Assembly: GCA_017446745.1 (NCBI GenBank) | Contig: JAFSQF010000003.1 | Span: 1 to 64,000 of the forward strand | Direction: 5' to 3' | DNA length: 64,000 bases | Source: Bacteroidales bacterium | GTDB taxonomy: Bacteria > Bacteroidota > Bacteroidia > Bacteroidales > P3 | In this document: piece by piece, positions 35,348 to 44,244 of the stretch | Layout of the letters: each line of letters starts with the position of its first letter | Position numbering within the stretch: position 1 is the first letter of the stretch | The notes under the pieces: model-generated | Databases searched by the model: none | What the model was told of the DNA's origin: nothing | What the model saw: the letters and a program-made list of their open reading frames with translations, nothing else | Made by a program: the position numbers and the translations under genes

Positions 35348-35953
35348 TTAATTCTCCTTGCCCTTGAACCATTCCACGAAAGCCGGGAAATCGTCGAGGG
35401 GGCGGAAGCCTGCGGCTTTGGGGTCGGTGGGGATGGCGCAGGTGTCGAGATAGCCTATCAGCGTGGCGCAGTCGAACTCGCCAATCATGGCCTCGAGGGT
35501 CACATAGACGCCCACCAACTGGTCGTCGTCGTCGGCCACCGGATTGGGCAACGCCACTCTGATGCCCAGCACCTCCGGCTGTTCCTCGCTCTCGAGCTGA
35601 AGGAAAAACATATTTCGTGTCTCGAAGTGATATTTGTCGAACGTCACCCGCAGGTCGGTGCCCTTAGGTTGTTTGAAAGCCACGAAATCCCACCAGTCGA
35701 AATCCGGGGCATTGTCGACCAGTTCGACAACATAGCGGAACAGGTCGGTGTCGCCCTCGGCAGAGAAAGTCACTGTGCGTCCTGTGGGGGTGGCCTCGCT
35801 GATTTCGTAGGTCATACCATAGCAATAGGCTTCCAGCTGCTTATCAAAATCGGCAAGCAGATGTTGGCGTTGGGCATCGAGGAGGTCGTCGAGCATCGTC
35901 AGTTGCTCACAATTGTCGGAGAACCATTTCCAGAAGATTTCGTATTTTTTCAT
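35348..35953 (-). CDS. Conserved hypothetical protein, cytoplasmic
   Basis: The 201 residues start at the ATG at 35953 (MKKYEIFWKWFSDN); the upstream ATG at 36004 adds a basic non-family stretch that overlaps the murB stop. There is no signal or membrane segment. It has an acidic, aromatic-rich alpha/beta composition (FDWWDFVAFKQPKGTDLRV). Similar proteins occur in other Bacteroidota next to housekeeping genes but no function is known to me. It is 30 bp after murB on the same strand. Confidence 0.7.
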   Translation of the reverse strand: MKKYEIFWKWFSDNCEQLTMLDDLLDAQRQHLLADFDKQLEAYCYGMTYEISEATPTGRTVTFSAEGDTDLFRYVVELVDNAPDFDWWDFVAFKQPKGTDLRVTFDKYHFETRNMFFLQLESEEQPEVLGIRVALPNPVADDDDQLVGVYVTLEAMIGEFDCATLIGYLDTCAIPTDPKAAGFRPLDDFPAFVEWFKGKEN

Positions 35954-35982
35954 TGTATTTTTTTTATACGTTTTTTTATTAC

Positions 35983-37002
35983 CTATACGAAGATTGCTTC
36001 GCAATCCAGAGCGACATCAAATTTGTTTTTCACATCATTAATGATTGCCTGAGCCAGTTGCCGCACCTCGGAGCCGGTGCAGCCACCACGATTCACGAGC
36101 ACAAGGGCCTGCTTGTCGTAGACACCCACGTTGCCCATGCTGCGTCCTTTCCAGCCGCAATGTTCTATAAGCCATCCTGCCGCCAGCTTCACCTCTTTGC
36201 CATCGCCTACGGGGAAGGCCACAACGTCGGGGAATTGCAGCCGCAGCTCATGGTATTTGCCTGACGGCACCACGGGGTTCTTGAAGAAACTGCCGGCACT
36301 GCCTATGCTCGCCGGGTCGGGGAGCTTGCTATTGCGCAGGGCCACAACAGTGTCGGCCACCTGACGTGCCGTAGGGGCCACCACGCCACGTTGGTCTACA
36401 GCAGCCGCCAAAGCTTTATAGCCCAGCTGAGGAGTGAAACCCTTAGCGAGGTGGAAGCGGACCCTATCAACAATCACCCGGTTGGCCAACTCCGTCTTGA
36501 AGATGGAATGGCGGTAGCCAAACTGGCAGGCGTCGTTCTTTATCCAACATTGCTGACCCGTGAGCAAGTCGAAATAGTGCACACTTTCAATCACATCCTT
36601 GGCTTCGATGCCGTAGGCACCCACGTTCTGTACCGGTGCTGCACCCACCGTACCCGGGATTCCCGCCAGGTTCTCAAGCCCGTACCATTCGTTGGCGATA
36701 CAATAATCCACAAAAAAACTCCACGGCGTTCCGGCACTGGCCTCGATAAAATTGCAATTACGGTCTACAACAATCTGCCGGATATTCCGGTGGACAGGGT
36801 GAACGACCGTGCCATGATAATGGTCGGGCAAGATCACATTGCTGCCGGCGCCCAGCACAAGAAACGGACCGTCGTGCAGCAGGCCGGAACGCATCAAGTC
36901 CTCATAGTCGTCGGGGCTTTCCATGGTCACAAAGCGGTCGGCCACAGCATTGATGCCAAAGGTGTTGTGGTTTTTAAGATTGAAATTCGTCTGAATCTTC
37001 AT
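35983..37002 (-). CDS. murB: UDP-N-acetylenolpyruvoylglucosamine reductase
   Basis: MurB reduces UDP-GlcNAc-enolpyruvate to UDP-MurNAc with NADPH and FAD. Seen are NHNTFGI at the N-terminus, the FAD site LGAGSNVIL and IPGTVGAAPVQNVGAYG, then the catalytic GSFFKNPVV and the late Glu in AGWLIE. The length of 339 fits the type I form. It is downstream of the AAA-CYTH gene (29 bp) on the same strand. Confidence 0.97.
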   Translation of the reverse strand: MKIQTNFNLKNHNTFGINAVADRFVTMESPDDYEDLMRSGLLHDGPFLVLGAGSNVILPDHYHGTVVHPVHRNIRQIVVDRNCNFIEASAGTPWSFFVDYCIANEWYGLENLAGIPGTVGAAPVQNVGAYGIEAKDVIESVHYFDLLTGQQCWIKNDACQFGYRHSIFKTELANRVIVDRVRFHLAKGFTPQLGYKALAAAVDQRGVVAPTARQVADTVVALRNSKLPDPASIGSAGSFFKNPVVPSGKYHELRLQFPDVVAFPVGDGKEVKLAAGWLIEHCGWKGRSMGNVGVYDKQALVLVNRGGCTGSEVRQLAQAIINDVKNKFDVALDCEAIFV

Positions 37003-37031
37003 TATTGATAAGAGGCGTAGGGATGTCGGTA

Positions 37032-38156
37032 CTAAGGATTCTTGATTAGCGCAATATGGGAGTTGGAATAGTTCCGATTGCCGGTGACATCTTCCAGAAC
37101 GTTAATGAATGGTGGAATACGTACATCGTCGGGGCTTTCTGCATCCTCGATTTCGAGCAGACGTATGCCGATGTCGGGAGTGATGAAGGTGTCCAGCTCA
37201 AAATACTGGTCATCCCACACAAAGCAGCAACGCTGCTTGTGGATGGTCTGCTTCAGCGGATTGGCCTGTGTAAGGAGCTCGATGTAAGAGCTCTCCGTGA
37301 TCTGCTGTTCATGCTCATAGCTACGGTCGGGGCCAAGCCTGATCTTGGTGGTAAGGAAATAGACGTAATGCCCGTCCTCGCCACGTTTCCGTATACGGCG
37401 TTCCAGACCGTCGAGCGGAGTGAGGTAGGTCTGCCAAATATCGCTGAGGTTGCCGTTGGGGATGGGTTCGAGAAGCTCCACCAGATATTTACGTTCCACC
37501 TCAATGGGTTGAGGGACGCCAAGTACATGAGCTATCTCTTTGAGGACACGGTTCATTTTCTCGTCGAAAGTGCAGTCGTTGCCCACCACGCGCAGGTGTG
37601 GGTGGCCAGTCCATGCCATAATGAGGCGGTCGTCGATGGCACGTGCCAGCTCCGGGCTTTCGCTGCGCGCCGCATTGTTGGCAAGGGTGTAGTATTTCTC
37701 GGCTCCTTTGGCAGCCGTGGCCATGTGAACGACAGCGTCGTAGCGGGCGTCGCGCAGCTCTACCGGTGCGGTGCCCAACCCATCGAGGATGCGCTGCCAC
37801 ATCTCGCGGGTCATATAGGCGCGCAAATCCATAGCCCCACGGTCGCAGACCACAAGAGCAGGCTGCCCGCATCGCGAGGCAATGGAGCAGATGCTGTCCT
37901 CCATCATCAATTGGAACTGCATCAGTTTCAGCTCGCTATGATAAAACAATTCCTGATTGGAGGTAAGGAAATTGACACCGGCATTGGTGAAGAGCGTAGG
38001 GGCTTCAGGGACGGTATATACGGCGAAGCCAAGGTCGGAGAAATGCTCCACAATACGCGCCAAGGCGGTGGTTTTACCGGCACAAGGGCCTCCGGTGAGG
38101 ACTATCTTCTTGGGTGTCGCTACAGAATCGCGACATAGCGGACTTTCGGCAAGCAT
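37032..38156 (-). CDS. AAA ATPase-CYTH fusion, TTD14-like
   Basis: A 374-residue cytoplasmic protein with two domains. The N-terminal nucleotide-binding domain has Walker A GGPCAGKTTAL (22-32) and VVCDRGAMD as Walker B-like. The C-terminal CYTH triphosphate tunnel domain begins EVERKYLV (219-226) and continues with RRIRKRGEDGHYVYFLTTK. This order matches TTD14 of animals, a GTP-binding protein of membrane traffic, and bacterial proteins of unknown role. CYTH domains bind triphosphate-containing organic or inorganic substrates. Genes around it are murB and a MATE exporter (11 bp away), in one orientation. Confidence 0.85.
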   Translation of the reverse strand: MLAESPLCRDSVATPKKIVLTGGPCAGKTTALARIVEHFSDLGFAVYTVPEAPTLFTNAGVNFLTSNQELFYHSELKLMQFQLMMEDSICSIASRCGQPALVVCDRGAMDLRAYMTREMWQRILDGLGTAPVELRDARYDAVVHMATAAKGAEKYYTLANNAARSESPELARAIDDRLIMAWTGHPHLRVVGNDCTFDEKMNRVLKEIAHVLGVPQPIEVERKYLVELLEPIPNGNLSDIWQTYLTPLDGLERRIRKRGEDGHYVYFLTTKIRLGPDRSYEHEQQITESSYIELLTQANPLKQTIHKQRCCFVWDDQYFELDTFITPDIGIRLLEIEDAESPDDVRIPPFINVLEDVTGNRNYSNSHIALIKNP

Positions 38157-38167
38157 CAGCAGTTATG

Positions 38168-39592
38168 TCAGTTTAATTCAACATTTTTTGGCCCTCTTTC
38201 TTTGCGGGGTTTACGAAGCGGCGGGACGTAGCCATCGTGAAACACCTCGCGATTAGCAATAAGCAATATTCCCGAAAGAACGGCGCCCAGCACATCACAG
38301 ATGGCACAGGCCATCCAAACGCCAGTGACACCACCGCCATTGGAGCGGAACATTATGCCGGGCAGAATCAGCGAGATGGGGATAAGGAAAATGACCTGGC
38401 GCGAAAGGCTGGTGACTATGGCTATCCAAGGTTTGTCGATAGACTGGAACAGCTGCGAGTTGACCACGGAGAAAGCAATGAAAGGGGTGAAAACCATCAG
38501 ATAGCGCAGTGCCGGCACACCCATGGCGAGTATGGCCTCCTCCGAGTTGAAGCAGCTGATGATGGCACGCGGGAAAAGGAGGGCAACCAGAGTGCCGCAA
38601 ACGCCGAGGATAATGCAGACACGCATCGTGAGGCCATAGACCTGGCGCAGACGGTCGCTACGGCGCGCGCCATAATTGTAGCCGGCAATGGGCTGCATAC
38701 CCTGGCACAAGCCGAAGATGAGCATAAAGACAAGGCCGGCAGCGCGGTTGACGACGCCATAGACGGCAACGGCGAGGTCGCCGCCATAGGTTGTAAGCTG
38801 GCGGTTGAGGACGGCTACAACGGCAAAGGCGGCCACATTCATCGAAAACGGGCTGATACCGATGGCCAGGATATTACGGAAGATATAGAGCTTCGGGGCC
38901 CAGGCATGGGCACGGAAACGGATGAACGTCTTGGGGTTTACAAAATGCACCAGACTTACCAGGGCAGTGATGGCCATCGAGATGGTGGTGCCCCAGGCGG
39001 CTCCGACAACGCCCATCCCCAACAGGTTGATGAAGAGGAAATCGAGGAAGATATTGATAATGGCCCCCGAGATCATAATCCACATAGCTTTTTTAGGATA
39101 GCCCGACGAGCGCATAAGACCGGTGAGGTTGAATGTGAGGGTCACGAGGAACATGCCGGGCAGGACGATATCCATATAATCGCAGGCGAAGCCGAGTGTC
39201 GTCGGCGAGGCGCCAAAAAGGGTGAGGATAGGCTTCATCCAGATGTAGCCCGCCGTGACGAAGAGGAAGCCGAAAAAGAAGGTCAGCAACATGCTGTTGC
39301 CAAGAATTTTCTCGGCCCAGGGTACATCCTTGCGGCCCAGCACGATGCTCATGCGCGCCGAGGAGCCGGCGCCGACCAGCGAGCCGAAGGCATGGATGAT
39401 ATTCATCACGGGGAAAGTGATGGCAAGGGCCGCGAGATAGAGCGTGCCGAAGCCGTCGCTGCTGTTCCCGAGGAAAATGCTGTCGACGATGTTGTATATA
39501 GAGGTGACAATCTGGCTGATGATAGTAGGCAAGGCATACTCCCACAGCAGCTTGCCCATGGGTTTGGTTTCTAATTCTTTGGTATTATCCAT
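38168..39592 (-). CDS. MATE-family efflux transporter
   Basis: This inner-membrane exporter has 12 hydrophobic segments over 474 residues. The family opening is PTIISQIVTSIYNIVDSIFLG. Antiport with Na+ or H+ and the exported compounds cannot be assigned; it looks more like the MepA/DinF-type branch. The start overlaps the end of the M20 peptidase gene by 8 bp (39585-39592), so the two are probably coupled. It ends with a basic tail (RKPRKERGPKNVE). Confidence 0.92.
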   Translation of the reverse strand: MDNTKELETKPMGKLLWEYALPTIISQIVTSIYNIVDSIFLGNSSDGFGTLYLAALAITFPVMNIIHAFGSLVGAGSSARMSIVLGRKDVPWAEKILGNSMLLTFFFGFLFVTAGYIWMKPILTLFGASPTTLGFACDYMDIVLPGMFLVTLTFNLTGLMRSSGYPKKAMWIMISGAIINIFLDFLFINLLGMGVVGAAWGTTISMAITALVSLVHFVNPKTFIRFRAHAWAPKLYIFRNILAIGISPFSMNVAAFAVVAVLNRQLTTYGGDLAVAVYGVVNRAAGLVFMLIFGLCQGMQPIAGYNYGARRSDRLRQVYGLTMRVCIILGVCGTLVALLFPRAIISCFNSEEAILAMGVPALRYLMVFTPFIAFSVVNSQLFQSIDKPWIAIVTSLSRQVIFLIPISLILPGIMFRSNGGGVTGVWMACAICDVLGAVLSGILLIANREVFHDGYVPPLRKPRKERGPKNVELN

Positions 39593-40829
39593 TGTTCTTT
39601 TTTATCCTATTTTCCAGAGCCTTGAGAGCATTATAGGCTATCAGGCCGTTGGCGAGTTCGATGCTGCGTTCGTCGACGATTAGGTTAGGTCGGTGAAGGT
39701 TAGAGAAAGGCGTACCGGGTTGGTGGATGCCTATGCGGAAATAGCAGGCCGGAATCTTCTGGGCAAAGAAAGCGAAGTCCTCAGCGGTCATGCGCATATC
39801 GAGCCATTCCACCTTGTCGTCGCCCAAGAAGGCACAGGCATTGTCGTGCACCTGCTGGGTGCATTGGTCGTCGTTGAAGACGTAGGGATAGCCGTAGTCG
39901 ATGAAGAGGTCGCATTCTCCACCCATGCTTTCTGCAATACCCGTCGAGATGCGGCGTATTTTCTCATGAGCCTCGAGGCGCCATTTCTCGTCGAAGGTGC
40001 GTATGATACCCTCCATTTTCACCTCGTCGGGGATGATGTTGGTGCGGCCATTGGCGTTGAACTTGCCGAAGCTGAGCGTGGTGGGCATCATGGGCGAGGC
40101 ATTGCGGCTCACCACCTGCTGAAGAGCCACCACGATATGGCTGGCTATGAGGATTGGGTCGATGCTGAGATGCGGCGTGGCGCCATGGCCACCCACGCCC
40201 TTCACAGTCCAATAAAGTTCATCGGTCGAGGCCATATACTTGCCCTTGCGCATCCCCACGCTGCCATAGTCCATCTCCGGCAAGCAATGGAACGAATATA
40301 TTTCGTTGGGCATCAGTTGGTCGAAGAGGCCGTCATCCATCATCATGCGTGCGCCGCCGGGATACATTTCTTCCGAGGGTTCGAAGATGAACATAATAGT
40401 GCCATGAATCAGGTGACGCAGTTGGCAAAGTATTTTTGCGGCTCCTAAGAGCGAGCTGGTGTGCATATCGTGACCGCAAGCGTGCATCACGCCAGGGTTT
40501 TCGGAAGCGAACGGGAGGCCGGTGGCCTCGGTGAGCGGCAGGGCGTCGTAGTCGCTACGCAAAGCCACGCAATAGCCGTCGGGGTCCACATCGCCACGCA
40601 GGATGGCCATGCAGCCCGTCTTGCCGATGCCCGTGCGAGGCTCAAGGCCCATCTCGCGAAGACGCTCGGCGACGAAAGCCATGGTGCCATATTCCTGCTG
40701 CGAGAGCTCGGGGTGCTGGTGAAGCCACCGACGCCATCCGATGACTTCTGAATTAATTTGATGCGCTAAATCTTTAATTTCTTGTATCACTGTTGTTGTT
40801 TGAATTATTTTATGTAAGACAAATACCAT
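39585..40829 (-). CDS. M20-family amidohydrolase
   Basis: This zinc-dependent amidohydrolase, of the IAA-amino-acid hydrolase / N-acyl-amino-acid amidohydrolase type, cleaves acyl groups from amino acids. Visible are WLHQHPELSQQEYGT at the N-terminus, the metal-binding HACGHDMHT and FEPSEE with the general-base Glu, and a dimerisation domain in the middle. I list the ATG at 40829; a GTG at 40790 (VIQEIKDLAHQ) fits the family better, and an ATG at 40850 is also possible. It has about 400-420 residues. The MATE start overlaps its end. Confidence 0.9.
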   Translation of the reverse strand: MVFVLHKIIQTTTVIQEIKDLAHQINSEVIGWRRWLHQHPELSQQEYGTMAFVAERLREMGLEPRTGIGKTGCMAILRGDVDPDGYCVALRSDYDALPLTEATGLPFASENPGVMHACGHDMHTSSLLGAAKILCQLRHLIHGTIMFIFEPSEEMYPGGARMMMDDGLFDQLMPNEIYSFHCLPEMDYGSVGMRKGKYMASTDELYWTVKGVGGHGATPHLSIDPILIASHIVVALQQVVSRNASPMMPTTLSFGKFNANGRTNIIPDEVKMEGIIRTFDEKWRLEAHEKIRRISTGIAESMGGECDLFIDYGYPYVFNDDQCTQQVHDNACAFLGDDKVEWLDMRMTAEDFAFFAQKIPACYFRIGIHQPGTPFSNLHRPNLIVDERSIELANGLIAYNALKALENRIKKNNG

Positions 40830-40865
40830 CACGCCGCGCCATGCTGCCATCCGCGAAATATTTAT

Positions 40866-42002
40866 TTATTCGCTGACGTTCATTTGGTTGACAACGGGAT
40901 TGGCATAAAGTTGAAGAAAAATATCGTAGAGTTTGGACTGTGCCGCCATCGAGGGGCCTTTGTAAGCCTCTTTCTCGACGTAGGCAATAAAGTGCTCCAT
41001 GTCGCTGGTGCTGTAAAAGTCCTCAAAACGAGGCTCATCGCTCAAGAGGTCATAAGCTATATAGTTCGTTTTATGGAGTTTGTAATTGCTGTGAATCCTA
41101 TCGTCGATAACCTTGGCGAGGGCATTGAAGCGTTCGTTCTTTACCAGTGCGGCGCAGCGAGCCACCTCGTCGGGCGAGATTGGGTCGCATATAGAGATAT
41201 GCACATCGCCTTTCTGTTGTGAGATACCTGTCATGATGCTGATGACATCTTCGTGAGGGCTTTTCACGTAGAGCCCCGTCAACGAAGTGTATACTGCCAA
41301 GGTTTTCATGGTGTCGCAAGGCTCGAACTCGTAGCTGACAGCCACGGGGACAATATTGAGCAGGTTGAAATCCTCCTCAAAATTCCCATTGCCGGCCATA
41401 CTGAACATCTTCAGCAGCCCCTGGTCGGTGCGGTCGTTGCCATCCTTGGTGCGGCCGTTGCGCTGCGCAATCCACACGCTGCACTGTTTCTCGAGAAGCA
41501 CATGACGGATGTAGTTCGACAGGAATACCGAGTTGTTGTAGAACTCGCGTCGCGAACCGTCGCGAATAATGGTGAACATCTTGTTCAGCCGGAAAATATC
41601 GACCATGAAATCGTTCTGCATCAGATTGTTGCCAAAACCGATCTCTGGGGTCTTGTAGCCATTGTTGAGGAAAACGACGTCCAGCAGAGCGGCATCCAAC
41701 GTGATGTCGCGGTGGTTAGAGACGAAAAGGTAGGATTTTGTCCTGTCGAGTTTGTCCAGTCCGTCGACGGAAAATTTGTTCATGCTCCGCTTCATAAGCT
41801 GGAACATCAGGGGACGCATAATCATATACTGCAACTCGTCGCAGGTGCTGATGCATTCCATCAGCGAGGCGAAAGTGTCGACGTCGGCATTGGGGTTCAT
41901 GGTCTTGGCCAGCCGACGGAACATAGGATGATGAGCCAGACGCGCAATGGCAGCGGGTACCTGTTCGGCGGTATAGGGTTCTATGGATGAGAAATCGTAC
42001 AC
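40866..42002 (-). CDS. PlsC-like phosphate acyltransferase
   Basis: The 378 residues contain the acyltransferase H-x4-D motif (SNHRDITLD, near 115-123) and later FRLNKMFTIIRDGSRRE, corresponding to the acceptor-binding motif. The C-terminal ~120 residues are a family-specific extension. It probably acylates a glycerol-phosphate or lipid head group at the membrane; the substrate is uncertain. No membrane segment is obvious. It is upstream of the M20 gene on the same strand. Confidence 0.8.
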   Translation of the reverse strand: MYDFSSIEPYTAEQVPAAIARLAHHPMFRRLAKTMNPNADVDTFASLMECISTCDELQYMIMRPLMFQLMKRSMNKFSVDGLDKLDRTKSYLFVSNHRDITLDAALLDVVFLNNGYKTPEIGFGNNLMQNDFMVDIFRLNKMFTIIRDGSRREFYNNSVFLSNYIRHVLLEKQCSVWIAQRNGRTKDGNDRTDQGLLKMFSMAGNGNFEEDFNLLNIVPVAVSYEFEPCDTMKTLAVYTSLTGLYVKSPHEDVISIMTGISQQKGDVHISICDPISPDEVARCAALVKNERFNALAKVIDDRIHSNYKLHKTNYIAYDLLSDEPRFEDFYSTSDMEHFIAYVEKEAYKGPSMAAQSKLYDIFLQLYANPVVNQMNVSE

Positions 42003-42106
42003 TGTTAATAATTTGAAATGTTTTGAGAAAAGGATGATGAGTGTTTTATAACGGCAAGCGATGGTGTTTTGTTGATTGCGGGCTCACGAAAATCTGTCGG
42101 CTGACG

Positions 42107-43960
42107 CTATTTGCATACGAAGTCGTAGGCTTTCTCGCGCATCATCCCGTGAAAGAATGGCAACACGGTGACGCGTGTGCCACTGTCGACCAGGAAAGGC
42201 CCGTTATAGCGTTGGAATGGCTCGTCGCCGTAGCGATAGAAGAGATGCGTTCCTTCCACCTCCCAATGCAAAGTCACGCGCACCTTGCCATCTTCCTGCT
42301 TCTCGTAGGTGGCCCACGGCGAGAAGGAGCCCGTCCCGACCTTATAGTCGTTGCACTCCAGGCGCTGACGGTGGCGGCTGACATCGTAGCGGAAGCGTTC
42401 CCAATTGCGCGATTCGAGAGGAGACCAGAGCACTTCGCTCATGGCACACAGGCGTGGCAGGAGCATATACTCGGCCATCTCCGGTGTATTTATATATTCA
42501 GTCCAGAGGTTGCACTGACCGCCGAGGATATGCTTTTGCTGGGTTGCACTTAGCTTGGCGGGCATAGGGTCGAAGCTGTAAACTTTCCGCAGGGTCACCA
42601 GCGTGTTGGGCATAGCCGGAGGCTGGAAGTCGGCATTGGCCTGATAGTAGTTGAAATAGCAGAATTCCGTGGGTGTCATGATGACATCGTTGCCACGGCG
42701 TGCTGCCACGGTTCCGCCCTTGGTGCCCTGCCACGACATCACAACAGCATCCGCCGAGGCACCGCCGTCGAGAATTTCATCCCACCCAATGATTGTCTTG
42801 CCTTGTCCTTTGACGTATTTTTCAATCTCCATCACCATCCAGCTCTGCAACTGGTCTTCATCCTGCAACTTGAGTTCCTTGATACGTTTCTGGCACAGGC
42901 TGCAGCGTTTCCAATTGTCCTTAACAGCCTCGTCGCCACCCACATGAATATATTTATACGGGAAAAGCGGGATAATCTCATCCATGACGTTCTTCAGGAA
43001 AGAAAGGACGCTATCGTTGCCGCCACAGAGGATGGCTCTTGGGGGCCAGTAGGGGCCGAACTGAACGGTGTAGGTGGTGTCGTCGTTGGCGCATGCCAGC
43101 TGAGGGTAGGCCTCGAGGATGGCGCAACAATGGCCGGGGAAGTCCACCTCGGGGATGACGTCAATGTAGCGTTCGGCGGCATAAGCCACAATTTCGCGGA
43201 TTTCGTCCTTGGTATAGTAACCGCCGTTGGAGCGTTGCTCGCCATCCATGGCTGGCGAGGCCTCGCCCCACGGCTGGTCGTCGCGGTCCACGCGCCACGA
43301 CCCTATATCGTTGAGCAACGGATACTTCGAGATTTCTATACGCCATCCATGGTCGTCGGTAAGATGCCAATGGAACTTGTTCATCTTATACGCCGCCATA
43401 AGGTCCAGTTGGCGTTTGACATAGCTGACGCCAAAGAAATGACGAGAGACATCGAGGTGGCTGCCACGCCATGCAAAACGAGGGAAATCGCGTATATGGC
43501 AACAAGGAAGGACAATGCGGTTATAGCGTTTCTGCGAGATATCCTCGGGGAGCATCTGAACAAAGGTCTGGAAACCATAGAAAAGTCCATGCTCGGTATT
43601 GGCGGCGATGACAACGCCATCGCGCGTCACGTCGACGGTGTAGCCCTCATCGCCCAGCTCTACATCATAGTCGCTGTTGATTACAAACTGCAGACAGTTG
43701 GTCTCTGGCTTGCCCACCAGAACGGGATTGAGGTGAAACTGGCGCAACATACGCGAGATGTATTTGAGCGACATGTCGTTCTGCCCCACATTGCCGGCAT
43801 AACTTTTGGTGGAAGAAGAGAGGACGAAATCGCCGCTTTTCATCGTCAGTTCCACAGGTTCGGGAATAATGGCATACTTTTCAACCACTACCCGTTTGCC
43901 ACACGAGGTTGCAAGAAGCGTCAGAACAGACAATAAACAAGCGAAATATAAATGCTTCAT
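42107..43960 (-). CDS. GH20 beta-N-acetylhexosaminidase, lipoprotein
   Basis: The enzyme removes terminal beta-GlcNAc or GalNAc from glycans by substrate-assisted catalysis. A lipobox (LLATSCGK) near residue 18 predicts export and lipid anchoring. The N-terminal GH20b domain is followed by the (beta/alpha)8 barrel: WRGSHLDVSRHFF, KFHWHLTDDHGWRIE and the catalytic pair HVGGDEA (Asp-Glu near 343). The barrel ends with GGQCNLWTEY. 617 residues from the ATG at 43960; the in-frame ATGs upstream lie before the -7 box at 43990. It fits host- or microbial-glycan use. Confidence 0.93.
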   Translation of the reverse strand: MKHLYFACLLSVLTLLATSCGKRVVVEKYAIIPEPVELTMKSGDFVLSSSTKSYAGNVGQNDMSLKYISRMLRQFHLNPVLVGKPETNCLQFVINSDYDVELGDEGYTVDVTRDGVVIAANTEHGLFYGFQTFVQMLPEDISQKRYNRIVLPCCHIRDFPRFAWRGSHLDVSRHFFGVSYVKRQLDLMAAYKMNKFHWHLTDDHGWRIEISKYPLLNDIGSWRVDRDDQPWGEASPAMDGEQRSNGGYYTKDEIREIVAYAAERYIDVIPEVDFPGHCCAILEAYPQLACANDDTTYTVQFGPYWPPRAILCGGNDSVLSFLKNVMDEIIPLFPYKYIHVGGDEAVKDNWKRCSLCQKRIKELKLQDEDQLQSWMVMEIEKYVKGQGKTIIGWDEILDGGASADAVVMSWQGTKGGTVAARRGNDVIMTPTEFCYFNYYQANADFQPPAMPNTLVTLRKVYSFDPMPAKLSATQQKHILGGQCNLWTEYINTPEMAEYMLLPRLCAMSEVLWSPLESRNWERFRYDVSRHRQRLECNDYKVGTGSFSPWATYEKQEDGKVRVTLHWEVEGTHLFYRYGDEPFQRYNGPFLVDSGTRVTVLPFFHGMMREKAYDFVCK

Positions 43961-43989
43961 AATATTATTTCTATACCAATATAAAAATG

Positions 43990-43997
43990 CAAAAATA
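43990..43997 (-). promoter_or_regulatory. -7 box for the GH20 gene
   Basis: Leftward TATTTTTG, about 30 nt before the ATG at 43960. No good -33. Confidence 0.5.
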
Positions 43998-44096
43998 GCA
44001 AATTCTTTTGATATATTATGTTTTGCCAAGCGCATTTTATTTTTATTTAACAAACAACAATAAATATTGCGTTGTCGTGTTATTGCCTTAATTGGT

Positions 44097-44211
44097 TTCG
44101 ATGTTTCGAGATTTCGATGTTTCGATGCTTCGAGATTTCGATGCTTCGATGCTTCGATGTTTCGAGATTCCGATCTTTCGATGTTTCGATGTTTCGATGC
44201 TTCGAATCAAT
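44097..44211. repeat. 8-bp tandem repeats in the wzx leader
   Basis: About 13 units of the type TTTCGATG, CTTCGATG or TTTCGAGA follow each other between GH20 and wzx. A shorter run (TTTCGATG, CTTCGATG and a diverged unit) lies at 59934-59963 in the murF-typA gap. Both are near a sequence containing AATAACGCAAT. The units keep a reading frame open upstream of wzx, but the composition (Met/Phe/Asp/Arg/Cys) is not protein-like. Confidence 0.85.
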
Positions 44212-44244
44212 CAATCACGCAAAAACGCAATAACGCAATCAAAA

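Noticed and set aside
44092..44244. Upstream start for the Wzx-like flippase
   Set aside because: The extension is encoded by the 8-bp tandem repeats and does not resemble the family; MPSLKKLFSDS at 44245 is a normal start.
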